The notes: generated by a model not told the origin, from the letters alone. 64,000 bases of DNA from Mycobacterium sp. E1747 (GCF_001667775.1 NZ_LZJI01000197.1:1-64000); one strand, 5' to 3'; positions 8,087 to 16,839 are shown, numbered from the stretch's first letter. Numbers and translations: made by a program.

Positions 8087-9109
8087 CTAGTTCGCCGGCT
8101 TCTCGGCATGCCCCCCGAATTGCTTGCGCATCGCTGACAACGCCTTGTTGGCGAAGTCATCGAGCGACCGCGACGCGAACCGGGACTGCAGCGCCGTCGT
8201 CAACACCGGCGAAGGCACCCCCTCATCGATCGCCGCGATGGCGGTCCACCGTCCCTCGCCGGAGTCGGACACCCGTCCGGAGAACTCCTTGAGATCCGGC
8301 GAATCGTGCAGCGCAATCGCGGTCAGGTCCAGTAGCCAGGAGCCGATCACGCTGCCCCTGCGCCACACCTCGGCAACCTCGGGGATGTCGAAGTCATATT
8401 GGTAGAACTCCGGGTTGGACAACGGCGCCGTCTCGGCGTCGCCCTGCTGGATGTGCTTGCCGATGTCGGCGTTGCGCAGGATGTTGAGTCCCTCGGCAAG
8501 CGAGGCCATCATGCCGTACTCGATGCCGTTGTGCACCATCTTGACGAAGTGCCCGGCGCCGGACGGCCCACAGTGCAGGTAACCCTTTTCCGACCGCTCC
8601 ACTTCACCGTCCCGGCCCGGCGTACGCGGCGCCGCGTCCACGCCGGGCGCGACGCTGGCGAAGATCGGTTCGGCGTGTAGAAAGGCTTCGTCGTCGCCGC
8701 CGATCATCAGGCAATAGCCGCGCTCCCGGCCCCACACCCCGCCACTGGTGCCGCAGTCGAGCAGGTGAATACCCCTCTCGGACAATGTCTTTGCGTGGCT
8801 GATGTCGTCGCGGTAATAGGAGTTGCCGCCGTCGATGACGATGTCGCCGGACTCCAGCGTCTTGGCCAGCTCTTCGATGACGCCCGTCGTGATCGTGCCC
8901 GCCGGCACCATCACCCAGACGACCCGCGGAGCGGTCAGCTTCTCGGCGAGCTCCTGCATCGACGACACACCGGTGGTCCGCTCCTCCCCCGCCATCGCCT
9001 TAACCGCGTCGGGGTTGTGGTCGTAGACCACGCATTCGTGTCCATCCTTGGCGACCCGGCGGACGATGTTGGCGCCCATCCGGCCGAGTCCGATCATCCC
9101 GAGCTGCAT
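8087..9109 (-). CDS. gnd2: 6-phosphogluconate dehydrogenase, decarboxylating (short type)
   Basis: A 340-residue enzyme that oxidises 6-phosphogluconate to ribulose-5-phosphate and CO2 with reduction of NAD(P). The nucleotide-binding motif GLGRMGANIVRR is at residues 7-18. Other features are DGGNSYYRDD, CGTSGGVWGRERGYCLMIGG, and the substrate/catalytic segment CGPSGAGHFVKMVHNGIEYG with its conserved Lys. The length is that of the short GndA-type family rather than the 470-residue form. It lies 15 nt downstream of zwf on the same strand, so the two form an oxidative pentose phosphate operon. Confidence 0.92.
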   Translation of the reverse strand: MQLGMIGLGRMGANIVRRVAKDGHECVVYDHNPDAVKAMAGEERTTGVSSMQELAEKLTAPRVVWVMVPAGTITTGVIEELAKTLESGDIVIDGGNSYYRDDISHAKTLSERGIHLLDCGTSGGVWGRERGYCLMIGGDDEAFLHAEPIFASVAPGVDAAPRTPGRDGEVERSEKGYLHCGPSGAGHFVKMVHNGIEYGMMASLAEGLNILRNADIGKHIQQGDAETAPLSNPEFYQYDFDIPEVAEVWRRGSVIGSWLLDLTAIALHDSPDLKEFSGRVSDSGEGRWTAIAAIDEGVPSPVLTTALQSRFASRSLDDFANKALSAMRKQFGGHAEKPAN

Positions 9110-9124
9110 CTCTTCCCGTTCTCC

Positions 9125-10531
9125 TTACTGTGACGACGTGCGCTTGGGCAGCCACGGCTCTTGCCAGCTGCGATGGCCGTGGAGCAGCGACTGCGCCGCC
9201 TCGGGCCCCCACGAACCCTGCTCGTAGTGGTGGATGCGGCTCGGCTTGTCCAGCACAGGCTGCACGATCCGCCACGTCTCCTCGATGGCGTCTTCGCGGG
9301 CGAACAGCTGCCGGTCGCCGGTGAGCGCGGCGTACAGAAGCCGTTCGTAGGGCCGCACGGCTTCCCCGAGATCCTCGGCGAACGACGAGTCTAGGTGCAC
9401 GTCGTGCCATCCGTCGCCAACCTGGGCGGACAACTGCAGCCGCATCCCGGGGTCGGGATCGATGCGTAGCACGATCTGGTTGGGCTCGGGTGGCCGGCGG
9501 TTCGGTAGAAACGAGAATCCCGGAACGTGGTGGAGGAACATCCGCACCTCGGTCACCTTCTCCGGCAGCGCCTTTCCGGCACGCAGGAAGATCGGCACAC
9601 CGGCCCAGCGCCAGTTGTCGATCTCGGTTCGCAGCGCGATGTAGGTCTCGGTTTGCGAATCCTTCGCCACCCCGTCGACGTCGGTGTAGCCGCGGTACTG
9701 GCCGCGCACGCACCGCTCGGGATCCAGCGCCGGCATCGCCCGGAACACCTCGGCCTTCTTGTCGTTGAGGTCGTCGGCGCTGGGACCGACCGGGGGCTCC
9801 ATCGCGACCAGCGCGAGCACCTGCAGCAGATGGTTTTGCACGACGTCGCGCAGGGTGCCCACCGCGTCGTAGAACTTGCCGCGGTCCTCGATGCCGAAAT
9901 CCTCGGCCATGGTGATGTGGATTTCGGAAACGCTGTCGCGGTCCCACAGCTTGGCCAGGGCGTTGTTCGCGAAGCGCAGATACTGCAGCTCTTCGACGGG
10001 CTGCTTGCCCAGAAAGTGGTCCACCCGCAGGATCTGGTCCTCGTCGAGCACCGCACGCAGCCGGGCGTTCAGGTCGCGCGCCGAGGCCAGATCATGGCCG
10101 AACGGCTTTTCCACCGCGACACGGCTGCACTCCAGCAGATCGGCCTTGGCAAGGTTTTCGACGATCGGCGCGAACAGGGACGGCGGCATTTCCAGGTAGA
10201 ACAGCGGCCGGCAGTCCTTGCCGATCTCCTTGGCGAGCCGGCCGTACAACTCCTCGTCGGTGACGTCACCGTGCAGATAGGACAACCGCCCTGCGAGCCG
10301 ATCGAAGACCGCGTCGTCGAACTCCTCGCCGGAGGCCTGGACGGCCTCGCGGGCGCGCTCGACCAGCTTCTCGAGCGGCATGTCGTCACTGGCCACGCCG
10401 ATGATCGGGACGTCGAGCAACTTGCGTGCCTCGAGCCGGTACAAGGCGCGGTAGGTCATCTTGCGCGCCAGATCGCCGGTGATGCCGAAGATCACCAGCT
10501 TGTTGGAAGAGTTGTCGCCGCCGTCGGCCAA
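9125..10531 (-). CDS. zwf1: glucose-6-phosphate 1-dehydrogenase
   Basis: A 468-residue enzyme that makes NADPH and 6-phosphogluconolactone. The N-terminal cofactor motif is [20 protein letters not shown] (residues 14-33) and the active-site signature is [14 protein letters not shown]. The start is a TTG at 10531, supported by GGAGG 7 nt upstream and by the translation reaching the GITGDLA motif at the usual distance. Product flows directly to the gnd2 product encoded next. The 5' region is shared with a divergent cyclase gene. Confidence 0.92.
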   Translation of the reverse strand: MADGGDNSSNKLVIFGITGDLARKMTYRALYRLEARKLLDVPIIGVASDDMPLEKLVERAREAVQASGEEFDDAVFDRLAGRLSYLHGDVTDEELYGRLAKEIGKDCRPLFYLEMPPSLFAPIVENLAKADLLECSRVAVEKPFGHDLASARDLNARLRAVLDEDQILRVDHFLGKQPVEELQYLRFANNALAKLWDRDSVSEIHITMAEDFGIEDRGKFYDAVGTLRDVVQNHLLQVLALVAMEPPVGPSADDLNDKKAEVFRAMPALDPERCVRGQYRGYTDVDGVAKDSQTETYIALRTEIDNWRWAGVPIFLRAGKALPEKVTEVRMFLHHVPGFSFLPNRRPPEPNQIVLRIDPDPGMRLQLSAQVGDGWHDVHLDSSFAEDLGEAVRPYERLLYAALTGDRQLFAREDAIEETWRIVQPVLDKPSRIHHYEQGSWGPEAAQSLLHGHRSWQEPWLPKRTSSQ

Positions 10532-10653
10532 GCCCGTACCTCCGAAGTCGTTGGCTCTTTAGATTTCACTACCCGCGGCGGTCGGACCTAACACTAGACA
10601 CCGCACACAGGCCCGACAACCGCACGCCGTCGCGGCCTTGGCAGGATGCTTGC

Positions 10654-11478
10654 GTGGGTGATGCACTGCATATCACGGTGTACGGCTTGGCCGGTATCGC
10701 CGTGATCGAAGCCGTCGCGCTCGCCGTACTTTCGCGGTTGCTGGTGCGCAGCCGCCAGGAGATCGACGAATTGCGGCACCGGACCGACACCCGTAGCTGG
10801 CTCCTGTCGGGCGGGCGCGAGGCCCTCAAGACCGTCTGGAACACCGCCAACGTCGTTCGCAAAGAAGGCTTCGGGGCCGCCGTACGCGGTTCGATCGAGG
10901 ATCTCGCCGACTGGGCGGAGGTGGAACGACCCGATCTGGCCAGGGTCACCCCGGACGGCCGCGTGGTGATCCTGTTCTCCGACATCGAGGAATCCACCGC
11001 GCTCAACGAGCGGATCGGTGACCGCGCCTGGGTCAAACTCATTGGCGCACATGACAAACTGGTGTCGGACCTGGTGCAGCGGCGATCCGGTCATGTGGTG
11101 AAGAGCCAGGGTGACGGCTTCATGATCGCCTTTTCTCGCGCCGACCAGGCGGTGCGGTGTGGCATCGACCTGCAGCGCGCGCTGCGCAAGGATGCAAAAC
11201 GCAAGCGGCACGAGGAGATTCGCGTGCGGATCGGTATCCACATGGGCCGGTCAGTGCGCCGGGGCGACGATCTGTTCGGCCGCAACGTCGCGATGGCCGC
11301 TCGGGTGGCGGCCCAGGCCGCCGGCGGCGAGATCCTGGTGAGTCAGCCTGTGCGGGACGCCCTTTCCGACTGCGACGACATCCGCTTCGACAAGGGGCGT
11401 GAGGTCGAGCTGAAGGGCTTTTCGGGCGCCTATTCGCTGTTCGCCGTGGAGGCCCCGGCCGATCCCGACCTGGACTGA
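10654..11478 (+). CDS. membrane-anchored class III nucleotidyl cyclase
   Basis: A 274-residue protein with one N-terminal membrane helix (about residues 6-31), a linker, and one class III cyclase domain (about 101-265). Visible catalytic positions are metal ligands Asp110 (LFSDIE) and Asp154 (QGDG), adenine-selecting Lys150 and Asp206, and the transition-state Arg217. The usual Asn, four residues before that Arg, is Ala213 (GRNVAMAAR), with Asn211 two residues earlier. The GTG start is at 10654. I recall the M. tuberculosis counterpart (Rv1119c/Rv1120c) as a broken cyclase pseudogene; here the frame is intact. Activity is uncertain because of Ala213. Confidence 0.85.
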   Translation: MGDALHITVYGLAGIAVIEAVALAVLSRLLVRSRQEIDELRHRTDTRSWLLSGGREALKTVWNTANVVRKEGFGAAVRGSIEDLADWAEVERPDLARVTPDGRVVILFSDIEESTALNERIGDRAWVKLIGAHDKLVSDLVQRRSGHVVKSQGDGFMIAFSRADQAVRCGIDLQRALRKDAKRKRHEEIRVRIGIHMGRSVRRGDDLFGRNVAMAARVAAQAAGGEILVSQPVRDALSDCDDIRFDKGREVELKGFSGAYSLFAVEAPADPDLD

Positions 11479-11639
11479 AAGCCCTCCGCGTCGAATTCGG
11501 CCAGCCGTTGGTGCAGCCGCGAGCGGACCTCGTCCGCGGTGTAGGCGCGTCGTTTGCGTTGGTCACGAGCGACCAGCGCGCCGCCGGCGACGACACCGGC
11601 GACGCCGGCCAGCCCAACCCACTTCCACACTCTGCGCAT
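11430..11639 (-). CDS. small single-pass membrane protein
   Basis: A 69-residue protein from the ATG at 11639 (a GTG two codons upstream is possible). The N terminus MRRVWKWVG leads into a Gly/Ala/Val-rich membrane helix (about residues 8-25), then a charged tail [29 protein letters not shown] that should be helical and cytosolic. Its last 49 nt overlap the 3' end of the cyclase gene tail to tail. The membrane-helix and Arg-rich layout supports a real gene. Function is not recognised. Confidence 0.6.
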   Translation of the reverse strand: MRRVWKWVGLAGVAGVVAGGALVARDQRKRRAYTADEVRSRLHQRLAEFDAEGFQSRSGSAGASTANSE

Positions 11640-11708
11640 GGACACAGCGTATGCGGGCTGTGATTAACTTGTGTGCTCTTGCAACCGGACACAGGCATCG
11701 ACACGCTC

Positions 11709-12401
11709 ATGACGCTGACCCTCGATCAGGCCCTGAACGAGACTCGCACCGGAGATCTTTGGTTGTTTCGCGGCCGCTCGCGGCCCGACCGCGCCATTCA
11801 GACGCTGACGAACGCACCGGTGAACCACGTGGGCATGACGGTGGCCATCGACGACCTGCCGCCGTTGATCTGGCACGCCGAGTTGGGCGACAAGCTCGTC
11901 GACATGTGGACGGGCACCAACCACCGGGGCGTGCAGCTCAACGATCTGCGTCAGGCCGTCCTGCAGTGGACGCAGCGGTACCAGCAGAGGTGCTGGCTGC
12001 GCCAGCTGACGCCCAACCCCACCCGCGAGCAGGAGAATAAGCTGCTGCGGGTGATCGCGCGGATGGACGGGACCGCGTTTCCCACCACCGCGCGGCTGAC
12101 CGGTCGCTGGTTCCGCGGCCGGCTCCCGACCATCAACGACTGGGTACGGGGAATCCCGGTGGTGGACAGCAAGGTTCGCGAGCAGACCCGGCGTCGCCGG
12201 GAGGAACGCAAGATGAGCCTTTCCACCGCCTATTGCGCGGAGACGGTGGCGATCACCTACGAGGAAATGGGATTGCTCAACACGGACAAGGACGCGAACT
12301 GGTTCGATCCCGGCAAGTTTTGGAGCGGTGACACGCTTCCGCTGGCGCCGGGCTACCACCTGGGCGGCGAAATCACCGTGACGGTAGGCGAAGTCGGCTA
12401 G
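11709..12401 (+). CDS. papain-like-fold (YiiX/NlpC-type) hypothetical protein, Rv1118c-like
   Basis: A 230-residue cytosolic protein from the ATG at 11709; a TTG at 11673 would add 12 residues. The fold hints are TGDLWLFRGRSRPDRAIQ followed by NHVGMTV and WHAELGDK in the N-terminal half, and STAYCAETVAITYEEMG in the C-terminal half. That order (His early, Cys late) matches circularly permuted papain-like YiiX/NlpC proteins, some of which act on lipids or peptides. No signal peptide is seen. The catalytic assignment is inference. Its last 4 nt overlap the end of the convergent monooxygenase gene. Confidence 0.68.
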   Translation: MTLTLDQALNETRTGDLWLFRGRSRPDRAIQTLTNAPVNHVGMTVAIDDLPPLIWHAELGDKLVDMWTGTNHRGVQLNDLRQAVLQWTQRYQQRCWLRQLTPNPTREQENKLLRVIARMDGTAFPTTARLTGRWFRGRLPTINDWVRGIPVVDSKVREQTRRRREERKMSLSTAYCAETVAITYEEMGLLNTDKDANWFDPGKFWSGDTLPLAPGYHLGGEITVTVGEVG

Positions 12402-12721
12402 CCGACCGACATCTCGCCCAGTTCCGACCATCCCGTGGCGTCGATGGTCTGGTTGATGATCTTTGGGGTGGACGCCAGGGCCTGCGGCAGCTCCTGCATC
12501 GCTTGCTTGAAGTGATCGCTGTTGACGTGGAGGGCGCCCGCCTCGTCGTCACGGAAAGCCTCCACCAAGACGTACTCCGCCGGGTTGTCCAGGCTGCGTG
12601 ACCACTCGAACCACAGGTTGCCGTCCTCGGCGCGCGTGGCCGCGGTGAACAAGCTGACCAGATCCGTCCACCGGTCCGTCCACTCGGGCTTGGTCTCGAA
12701 CTTGACGACGATGAAGATCAT
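12398..12721 (-). CDS. antibiotic biosynthesis monooxygenase (ABM)-like protein
   Basis: A 107-residue dimeric ferredoxin-like-fold protein. I chose the ATG at 12721 because MIFIVVKFETKPEWTDRWTD begins the first strand of the ABM fold and gives the length I recall for M. tuberculosis Rv1117. Family features are NLWFEWSRSLDNPAEYVLVEAF and HVNSDHFKQAMQELPQ. Such proteins include quinol monooxygenases and heme-degrading enzymes; no heme-binding Asn/Trp pair is certain here. A GC-rich hairpin lies about 100 bp upstream at 12823-12854. Confidence 0.8.
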   Translation of the reverse strand: MIFIVVKFETKPEWTDRWTDLVSLFTAATRAEDGNLWFEWSRSLDNPAEYVLVEAFRDDEAGALHVNSDHFKQAMQELPQALASTPKIINQTIDATGWSELGEMSVG

Positions 12722-12822
12722 GGCCGGTTTCCGCCTTGCTCGCTGGGAGACGCTGCGTCGGCTCGACATGGGCGAGCAGCGCCAGCATATCGGTGGGACG
12801 CCGCAGGCGGGCCAGCAAAGTT

Positions 12823-12854
12823 GCCCCCGGGCATCCTGATCGACGCCCGGGGGC
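12823..12854. terminator. GC-rich inverted repeat, terminator-like
   Basis: A perfect 10-bp stem, GCCCCCGGGC (12823-12832) and GCCCGGGGGC (12845-12854), encloses a 12-nt loop. No T-run follows on either strand. It sits in the 299-bp gap 12722-13020 and could end transcription coming leftward from the NlpC-like gene before the monooxygenase. The rest of that gap is comparatively AT-rich and I see no gene in it. Confidence 0.5.
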
Positions 12855-13020
12855 ACACTTCACGGTCGTTCACCAGTCTTTCGGCAGCTCCGATCTGCGC
12901 GCCAAGTGGTCTGGATCACAAATCCCGCGCGTTCTGCGCTATTTCACTCCATTGAAGCCGGAGATATGTACCGCGGAAATAATCTGTGCGTCCAATCGAA
13001 TCCTGCGCGAATTCAATTCG

Positions 13021-13563
13021 TTAGGGATTCGCAATTCCGGGATCGCCGGGCGGAGGCGCTTGCGGCGCCGGCGGTGGGGGCGGTGCTGGGGCCGCCGCGT
13101 CGACCAACACAGGCGGCGCCTCCGGCGGCCGACGCGGCGCGTCCGGCGGAGGCGGCGCGTCCGGCGGAGGCGGAAGTGCGCCCTCGCCATCCGGCGGCAT
13201 CGGCAGGAACATGTGATGCGTGAACCCGGCCTGGTAGGCGCCCGCGCCACCAATATGCACGCCACCGCGCTCACCGCTGGCGACCGGGGTCCCATCCGGC
13301 AGCGTCGCGGCCGTGTGACCGCCATTCCATCCGATCACGAGAGCGTTGGGGGCGGTCCCATACTGGAAACCCCGCGCCAACAACGCCGCTTCCTCGTTTC
13401 CGGTGTTGAACCGGTTGCCGAAGACCGGCCGGTCGGATGCTGCGTTGGCCACCCACGAAACGAGTCCTGAGCAATCCGTTCCAGCGGGAGAGTCTCCACC
13501 CGGAATATAGGGAGTCCCGGAAACCTGATTAATCAATGACATCAATGTTGCAAGTACTACCAT
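13021..13563 (-). CDS. NlpC/P60-like exported protein with proline-rich tail
   Basis: About 180 residues from the ATG at 13563, or 186 from a TTG at 13581. A short hydrophobic N terminus (MVVLATLMSLINQVSG) is followed by an NlpC/P60-like catalytic segment, GGDSPAGTDCSGLVSWVANA, carrying the expected Cys, and later GWNGGHTAATLPDG with the expected His. A C-terminal tail of about 60 residues is almost all Pro, Ala, Gly and Asp. These features suggest a peptidoglycan-directed hydrolase or amidase at the cell surface. The N terminus is short for a classical signal peptide, so export is inferred. It lies in a region that differs from M. tuberculosis. Confidence 0.75.
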   Translation of the reverse strand: MVVLATLMSLINQVSGTPYIPGGDSPAGTDCSGLVSWVANAASDRPVFGNRFNTGNEEAALLARGFQYGTAPNALVIGWNGGHTAATLPDGTPVASGERGGVHIGGAGAYQAGFTHHMFLPMPPDGEGALPPPPDAPPPPDAPRRPPEAPPVLVDAAAPAPPPPPAPQAPPPGDPGIANP

Positions 13564-13702
13564 GGCCGGGGACGCTAACAATGGCGGGTATTGTTCACCA
13601 AAATTTGTGGCCTAGGTCATTCGCAACGCGGACAATGACGTCCGCCGCACTTCCAGCAAACCTGGTGCCGCGCCAGATCCCGCCAGCAGCAAACGCACGG
13701 AC

Positions 13703-14062
13703 TCAGGTGTAGTCGGGACCGCGTTCGGTTTGCGCCATCTCCCGGTCGATGTCGGCCTGCTCTCGCCGGGCCGTCGCCTCCTTGCGCATGGCCTGTTCGT
13801 CCAGCCGCCGGAGCCGGGCACGCTCACGCTGTTCGGCCGTGCCCTCGCGTTCGTCCGCGCGCCGCTCCCGCTCGTCCGCTTGACGCTCGCGGTCGTCGGC
13901 GATTCGATCTCGCTGGTCGGCGAGCCGATCTCGTCTACCCGCCAGAAACTCGCGCCTTCTAACTTCGGCCTCGCGCTTTTCGAGCGCCTCCTCGCGCTTA
14001 TCGAGCGCCTCGGCTTGGCGTTCGAATTCCCCGGGAGTGTCGGGGCGGTCCTCAACGGCCAC
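13703..14062 (-). CDS. highly charged heptad-repeat coiled-coil protein
   Basis: A 119-residue protein made almost wholly of Arg, Glu, Asp and Ala. Residues 20-40 form three heptads (LDKREEA, LEKREAE, VRRREFL). After a three-residue break, residues 44-78 form five more: RDRLADQ, RDRIADD, RERQADE, RERRADE, REGTAEQ. This predicts a long coiled coil or a stable single alpha helix. There is no signal peptide or membrane helix. No enzyme motif is visible and I do not recognise a function. Codon-level regularity in a 21-bp rhythm raises the chance of repeat-number variation between strains. Confidence 0.72.
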   Translation of the reverse strand: MAVEDRPDTPGEFERQAEALDKREEALEKREAEVRRREFLAGRRDRLADQRDRIADDRERQADERERRADEREGTAEQRERARLRRLDEQAMRKEATARREQADIDREMAQTERGPDYT

Positions 14063-14183
14063 GAGCTAAACCATAGCGCCGCGACGACCCTGCGCGCACG
14101 GATGCGCGGGGCGCATCGGCCGAGGCGGTCTCACCATTTCCGGTTCCGTCGCCACGTCGTCATCCAAATCTGTTGCGTCCCGA

Positions 14184-14582
14184 CTAGATTCCGAACTTGG
14201 CGCGAGCCTCCTCGGTCACCGGGGTGAACAGGTTGACGAGGTTCCCGTCCGGATCCCGGAACAGCAGCGCACGGTTTCCCCACGGCATAGTGGTCGGCTC
14301 GGTCACGACCTCCCTCACGTGTTCGCGCAGCCGCTCGTACTGCGCGTCGACGTCGTCGACCAGGAATTCCACGATCGCGCTGCGGTTGGCCGCTGGTTCG
14401 GCGGATCCGGCCGCAAACAGCGGCACCGTCTTGTCGCTGCCGATCGCGAGCGTGCCCACCGGCGTGGGGATCTCGGCGAAAAGCTCGTTGCCCCATACCG
14501 CGGGAACCTCGGCGACCGTCTCGTAGAAATCGACGAGCCGCCCGACATCGGCGGTGATGATGCGGGTGGAAACGAACTTCAT
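14184..14582 (-). CDS. VOC/glyoxalase family protein
   Basis: A 132-residue one-domain VOC protein. The ATG at 14582 is chosen because it begins the first strand (MKFVSTRIITADVGRLVDFY) and has an excellent ribosome site (GGAGGG). The end of the domain, PWGNRALLFRDPDGNLVNLF, is the classical glyoxalase/dioxygenase-like closing segment with a Glu/Asp-type metal region replaced by NLVNLF. The usual first-strand His is Thr-Arg here, so metal chemistry is doubtful and a binding or resistance role is possible. Monocistronic. Confidence 0.78.
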   Translation of the reverse strand: MKFVSTRIITADVGRLVDFYETVAEVPAVWGNELFAEIPTPVGTLAIGSDKTVPLFAAGSAEPAANRSAIVEFLVDDVDAQYERLREHVREVVTEPTTMPWGNRALLFRDPDGNLVNLFTPVTEEARAKFGI

Positions 14583-14665
14583 GGGGCCCTCCTGACTGCG
14601 GTGACGTGCAAGCTCGTGTGACGAGGGCATGCTATGAAGCACCACCGACAAGGACAGCGGGTCGA

Positions 14666-15037
14666 CTAGACCGGGGTCCAGATGCCGTCATTCCAGAATC
14701 CCCAGTTGCCGGGCCCGGTCGGGTTCCACATCAGCTTCGCCCCGGGCGCCCACGGCGGCGGAGGCGGTTGCGGCGGCGCCCATATCGGCGCAGGTCCCCA
14801 TGGCCCCGCACCCGTCGGGAAACTTTGACCGGCCGGGCCTTGCCAGTCGTGGCACTTACCCCAGCCCCAGTTGTAAACGGTGCCCCAGCTCGGGTCCCAG
14901 GCAGTGCCCGGGCACCAGTGCGAGCTCGGGGCCGCGTCTGCCAGGCCGGCCAGCGCGAGCGGGGACGACAACGCCAGCGTGCCGGCCATCAAGGTTTGCC
15001 CGAACCGCCGGATGCACGGCCTCACGCGTTCACCCAT
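14666..15037 (-). CDS. secreted Trp/Pro-rich small protein
   Basis: A 123-residue protein from the ATG at 15037. An N-terminal Arg-rich stretch and hydrophobic core (RRFGQTLMAGTLALSSPLALAGLADAA, cited in part) end in an Ala-rich cleavage site, giving a signal peptide of about 36 residues. The mature part has two Cys (SSHWCPGTAW, GWGKCHDW) that may pair, many Trp, and a Pro-rich middle followed by WNPTGPGNWGFWNDGIWTPV. It resembles small mycobacterial exported proteins of unknown function. Weak CTAGGG upstream is the only ribosome site. Confidence 0.7.
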   Translation of the reverse strand: MGERVRPCIRRFGQTLMAGTLALSSPLALAGLADAAPSSHWCPGTAWDPSWGTVYNWGWGKCHDWQGPAGQSFPTGAGPWGPAPIWAPPQPPPPPWAPGAKLMWNPTGPGNWGFWNDGIWTPV

Positions 15038-15107
15038 CCCTAGAGCATTTCCCCCGACCAGCATCCAAGCAAGCCCCCACGCTTGCTGCGGCCAGTATGG
15101 TCGGGAT

Positions 15108-15602
15108 ATGCCGCTGAGGTACGTGGACCCGCACAAGCGCCGGGGCCCGCTGTATCGGGCAAGCGTTCGCTTCGGACGTTCGCGGGCGGGGCAGTTCATC
15201 GCCCGCCACATCGCACGCCATACCGATCCGTACCTGTTCCGCCTCACCGGCGGGCGGGTCAACATGGGCTCGATCATCAACGCGCCGCTCGTCACCACCG
15301 GCGCGAAGTCCGGTCAGAAGCGCGAGGTACAACTCACCTACTTCCATGACGGTCCCGACGTCATCCTGCTGGCCTCCAACTTCGGCGGCACCAAACACCC
15401 GCAGTGGTACCACAACTTGAAGGCGCATCCGGACTGCGAATTCGGCGGCGAGCGATTCACCGCGCGGCAAGTCACTGATCCCGACGAGCACGCCCGACTA
15501 TTCGAATTGGCCAACCGCATCTACTCGGGATACGCCGAGTACCGGGACAAGGCGGCGCCCGCTAGCCGCGACATTCCGATCTTTCGACTGGAATCGCGCT
15601 AG
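15108..15602 (+). CDS. deazaflavin (F420)-dependent nitroreductase family protein
   Basis: A 164-residue Ddn/FDOR-type split beta-barrel protein. The ATG at 15108 gives MPLRYVDPHKRRGPLYRASV. Family hallmarks are TTGAKSGQKREVQLTYF (the F420-phosphate loop with Lys-Ser-Gly), VILLASNFGGTKHPQWYHNL, and CEFGGERFTARQV. FDOR-A proteins use reduced F420 to reduce quinones, fatty acids or nitroimidazole drugs. The protein is similar to M. tuberculosis Rv1558-type sequences rather than a gene at this M. tuberculosis position, so the locus is accessory. Confidence 0.85.
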   Translation: MPLRYVDPHKRRGPLYRASVRFGRSRAGQFIARHIARHTDPYLFRLTGGRVNMGSIINAPLVTTGAKSGQKREVQLTYFHDGPDVILLASNFGGTKHPQWYHNLKAHPDCEFGGERFTARQVTDPDEHARLFELANRIYSGYAEYRDKAAPASRDIPIFRLESR

Positions 15603-15726
15603 CGCCGGGTCCCGCCCGGCGCGCATCATGAGAGCCCGCTCACCTCTCCGCCGCCGATGCTGAAATGCGTTGCGTTTCCGTGATTTCCGACGCCTGCACC
15701 CGCTTCGCGAAGCGTGCGCCGCGCGC

Positions 15727-16278
15727 CTACCGGACCGGTAGCGTTCTCCTCGCCTGCAATACAACGCCCGGCACCGTCTTCGCCAGGTCTGGCCGACTCC
15801 GCGCGAACCCTTGAATTGCGCGATAAAACGACCAAAATTGGCGTGGAGTAGGAACTTTCGGCACCCACGCCAACTCCCAGTGGATCCCGTTGAGCGGGTC
15901 GTCGAAGAACACCGCGTAGTAACCGGGCCAGTACTGAGGGTACTCCTTCGGCTCGTCAGTGACGGGGATATTCCGCCCGATCAAGAATTCGCGATGGAAG
16001 CGGTCGACCTCTCCCCTGCTCCGCGCCCACAACGCGATGTGGTTGATGCCGACCGCCTGATCGCGGTGTACCAGCCTTGCTCCGGTATGCGCGGGCTGAA
16101 TACCGATGTAGCTGTGCGGATTGACATGCCGAGTCATGTAATATGTCGACTGGTACTCCATGTTCAGCGACGAGAAGCTGCTATAGCCCAGCCAGCCGAA
16201 CAGCGAGTCATAGAACCTGATCGAGTCGCCGTAGTCCAAGACGGCAAATTCAACATGACAGACGCCCCGCCACCGCAT
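15727..16278 (-). CDS. VOC dioxygenase-like protein
   Basis: A 183-residue VOC protein with candidate metal ligands in both halves: CHVEFAVLDYGDS at the N terminus (His), GINHIALWARS in the middle (His), and LNGIHWELAWVP (Glu). A Tyr/Trp-rich middle (YPQYWPGYYAVFFDD) resembles substrate pockets of this group. Base composition is less GC-rich than its neighbours in parts, suggesting separate acquisition. A 7-3-7 palindrome lies 23 nt upstream of the start and probably controls it. Substrate unknown. Confidence 0.78.
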   Translation of the reverse strand: MRWRGVCHVEFAVLDYGDSIRFYDSLFGWLGYSSFSSLNMEYQSTYYMTRHVNPHSYIGIQPAHTGARLVHRDQAVGINHIALWARSRGEVDRFHREFLIGRNIPVTDEPKEYPQYWPGYYAVFFDDPLNGIHWELAWVPKVPTPRQFWSFYRAIQGFARSRPDLAKTVPGVVLQARRTLPVR

Positions 16279-16300
16279 CGTGCACCTCTGAAGATAGTCT

Positions 16301-16317
16301 TACTACACAATGTAGTA
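16301..16317. promoter_or_regulatory. operator-like palindrome upstream of the VOC gene
   Basis: TACTACA-caa-TGTAGTA is a perfect 7-bp dyad with a 3-nt centre, 23 nt before the ATG at 16278. A TATCTT sequence closer to the gene could be its -10 box, so a repressor here would cover the promoter. The TACA/TGTA core recalls BlaI/MecI/CopY-type sites, though the usual central spacing is shorter. The regulator is unknown. Confidence 0.6.
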
Positions 16318-16368
16318 CCGGCGGCGCACTCAATGAAGCCTCGTCTAGTCTTTCGACGTCGCCGTCAA

Positions 16369-16839
16369 TCACGTGTCCGGAGCCAGATACGCCGCGAGAT
16401 TAGCCAACGACGACCGCAGACCGTCGATGTGATCGCCTGCCGAGATGCCCGGTGGGACATCGTTGGCCCGGATCTCGACGCGGGTGCTGCCGGCGCTCAA
16501 CGCGGTGATCGCCCATGTCATCGTCATCGTTCCGGCGAACGATGGGTCGTCGGATTCGAAGTCGACGGCCTGGACGACCCGCTCGTCGGGCACGATCTCG
16601 ACGAACCGAGCCTCCACGACATCCGAGTCGTTGCTCGACTTGCCACCCGACTCGGGCGGGTGGGCGTAGGTCAGTCTCATCCGGTAAGAGCCGCCCGGGC
16701 GTGCGTCGAAGTATTCGAGCTTCCCGGACATCTCCTGCGGCGGAAGCCATTCGACGAGCGCCTGCGGTTCGACCAGGGCGGTGTACACCCGACTCAGCGG
16801 GGCGGCAATCACCAACGAGGCGGTATCAGTTCGTCCCAT
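16369..16839 (-). CDS. SRPBCC/AHSA1 domain protein
   Basis: A 156-residue START-like protein from the ATG at 16839 (MGRTDTASLVIAAPLSRVYT); an ATG seven codons upstream is also open. The motif VYTALVEPQALVEWLPPQEM is the classic AHSA1 (activator of Hsp90 ATPase homologue 1-like) N-terminal region, followed by GGSYRMRLTYAHP and a C-terminal helix HIDGLRSSLANLAAYL. These proteins bind small hydrophobic ligands and are common in actinobacterial accessory regions. It is the middle gene between a VOC protein and a methyltransferase. Confidence 0.83.
   Translation of the reverse strand: MGRTDTASLVIAAPLSRVYTALVEPQALVEWLPPQEMSGKLEYFDARPGGSYRMRLTYAHPPESGGKSSNDSDVVEARFVEIVPDERVVQAVDFESDDPSFAGTMTMTWAITALSAGSTRVEIRANDVPPGISAGDHIDGLRSSLANLAAYLAPDT

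Noticed and set aside
13008..13020. CGAATT-c-AATTCG dyad at the end of the NlpC-like gene
   Set aside because: It is AT-rich, only six pairs, and abuts the stop codon with no promoter nearby; chance or weak terminator is adequate.
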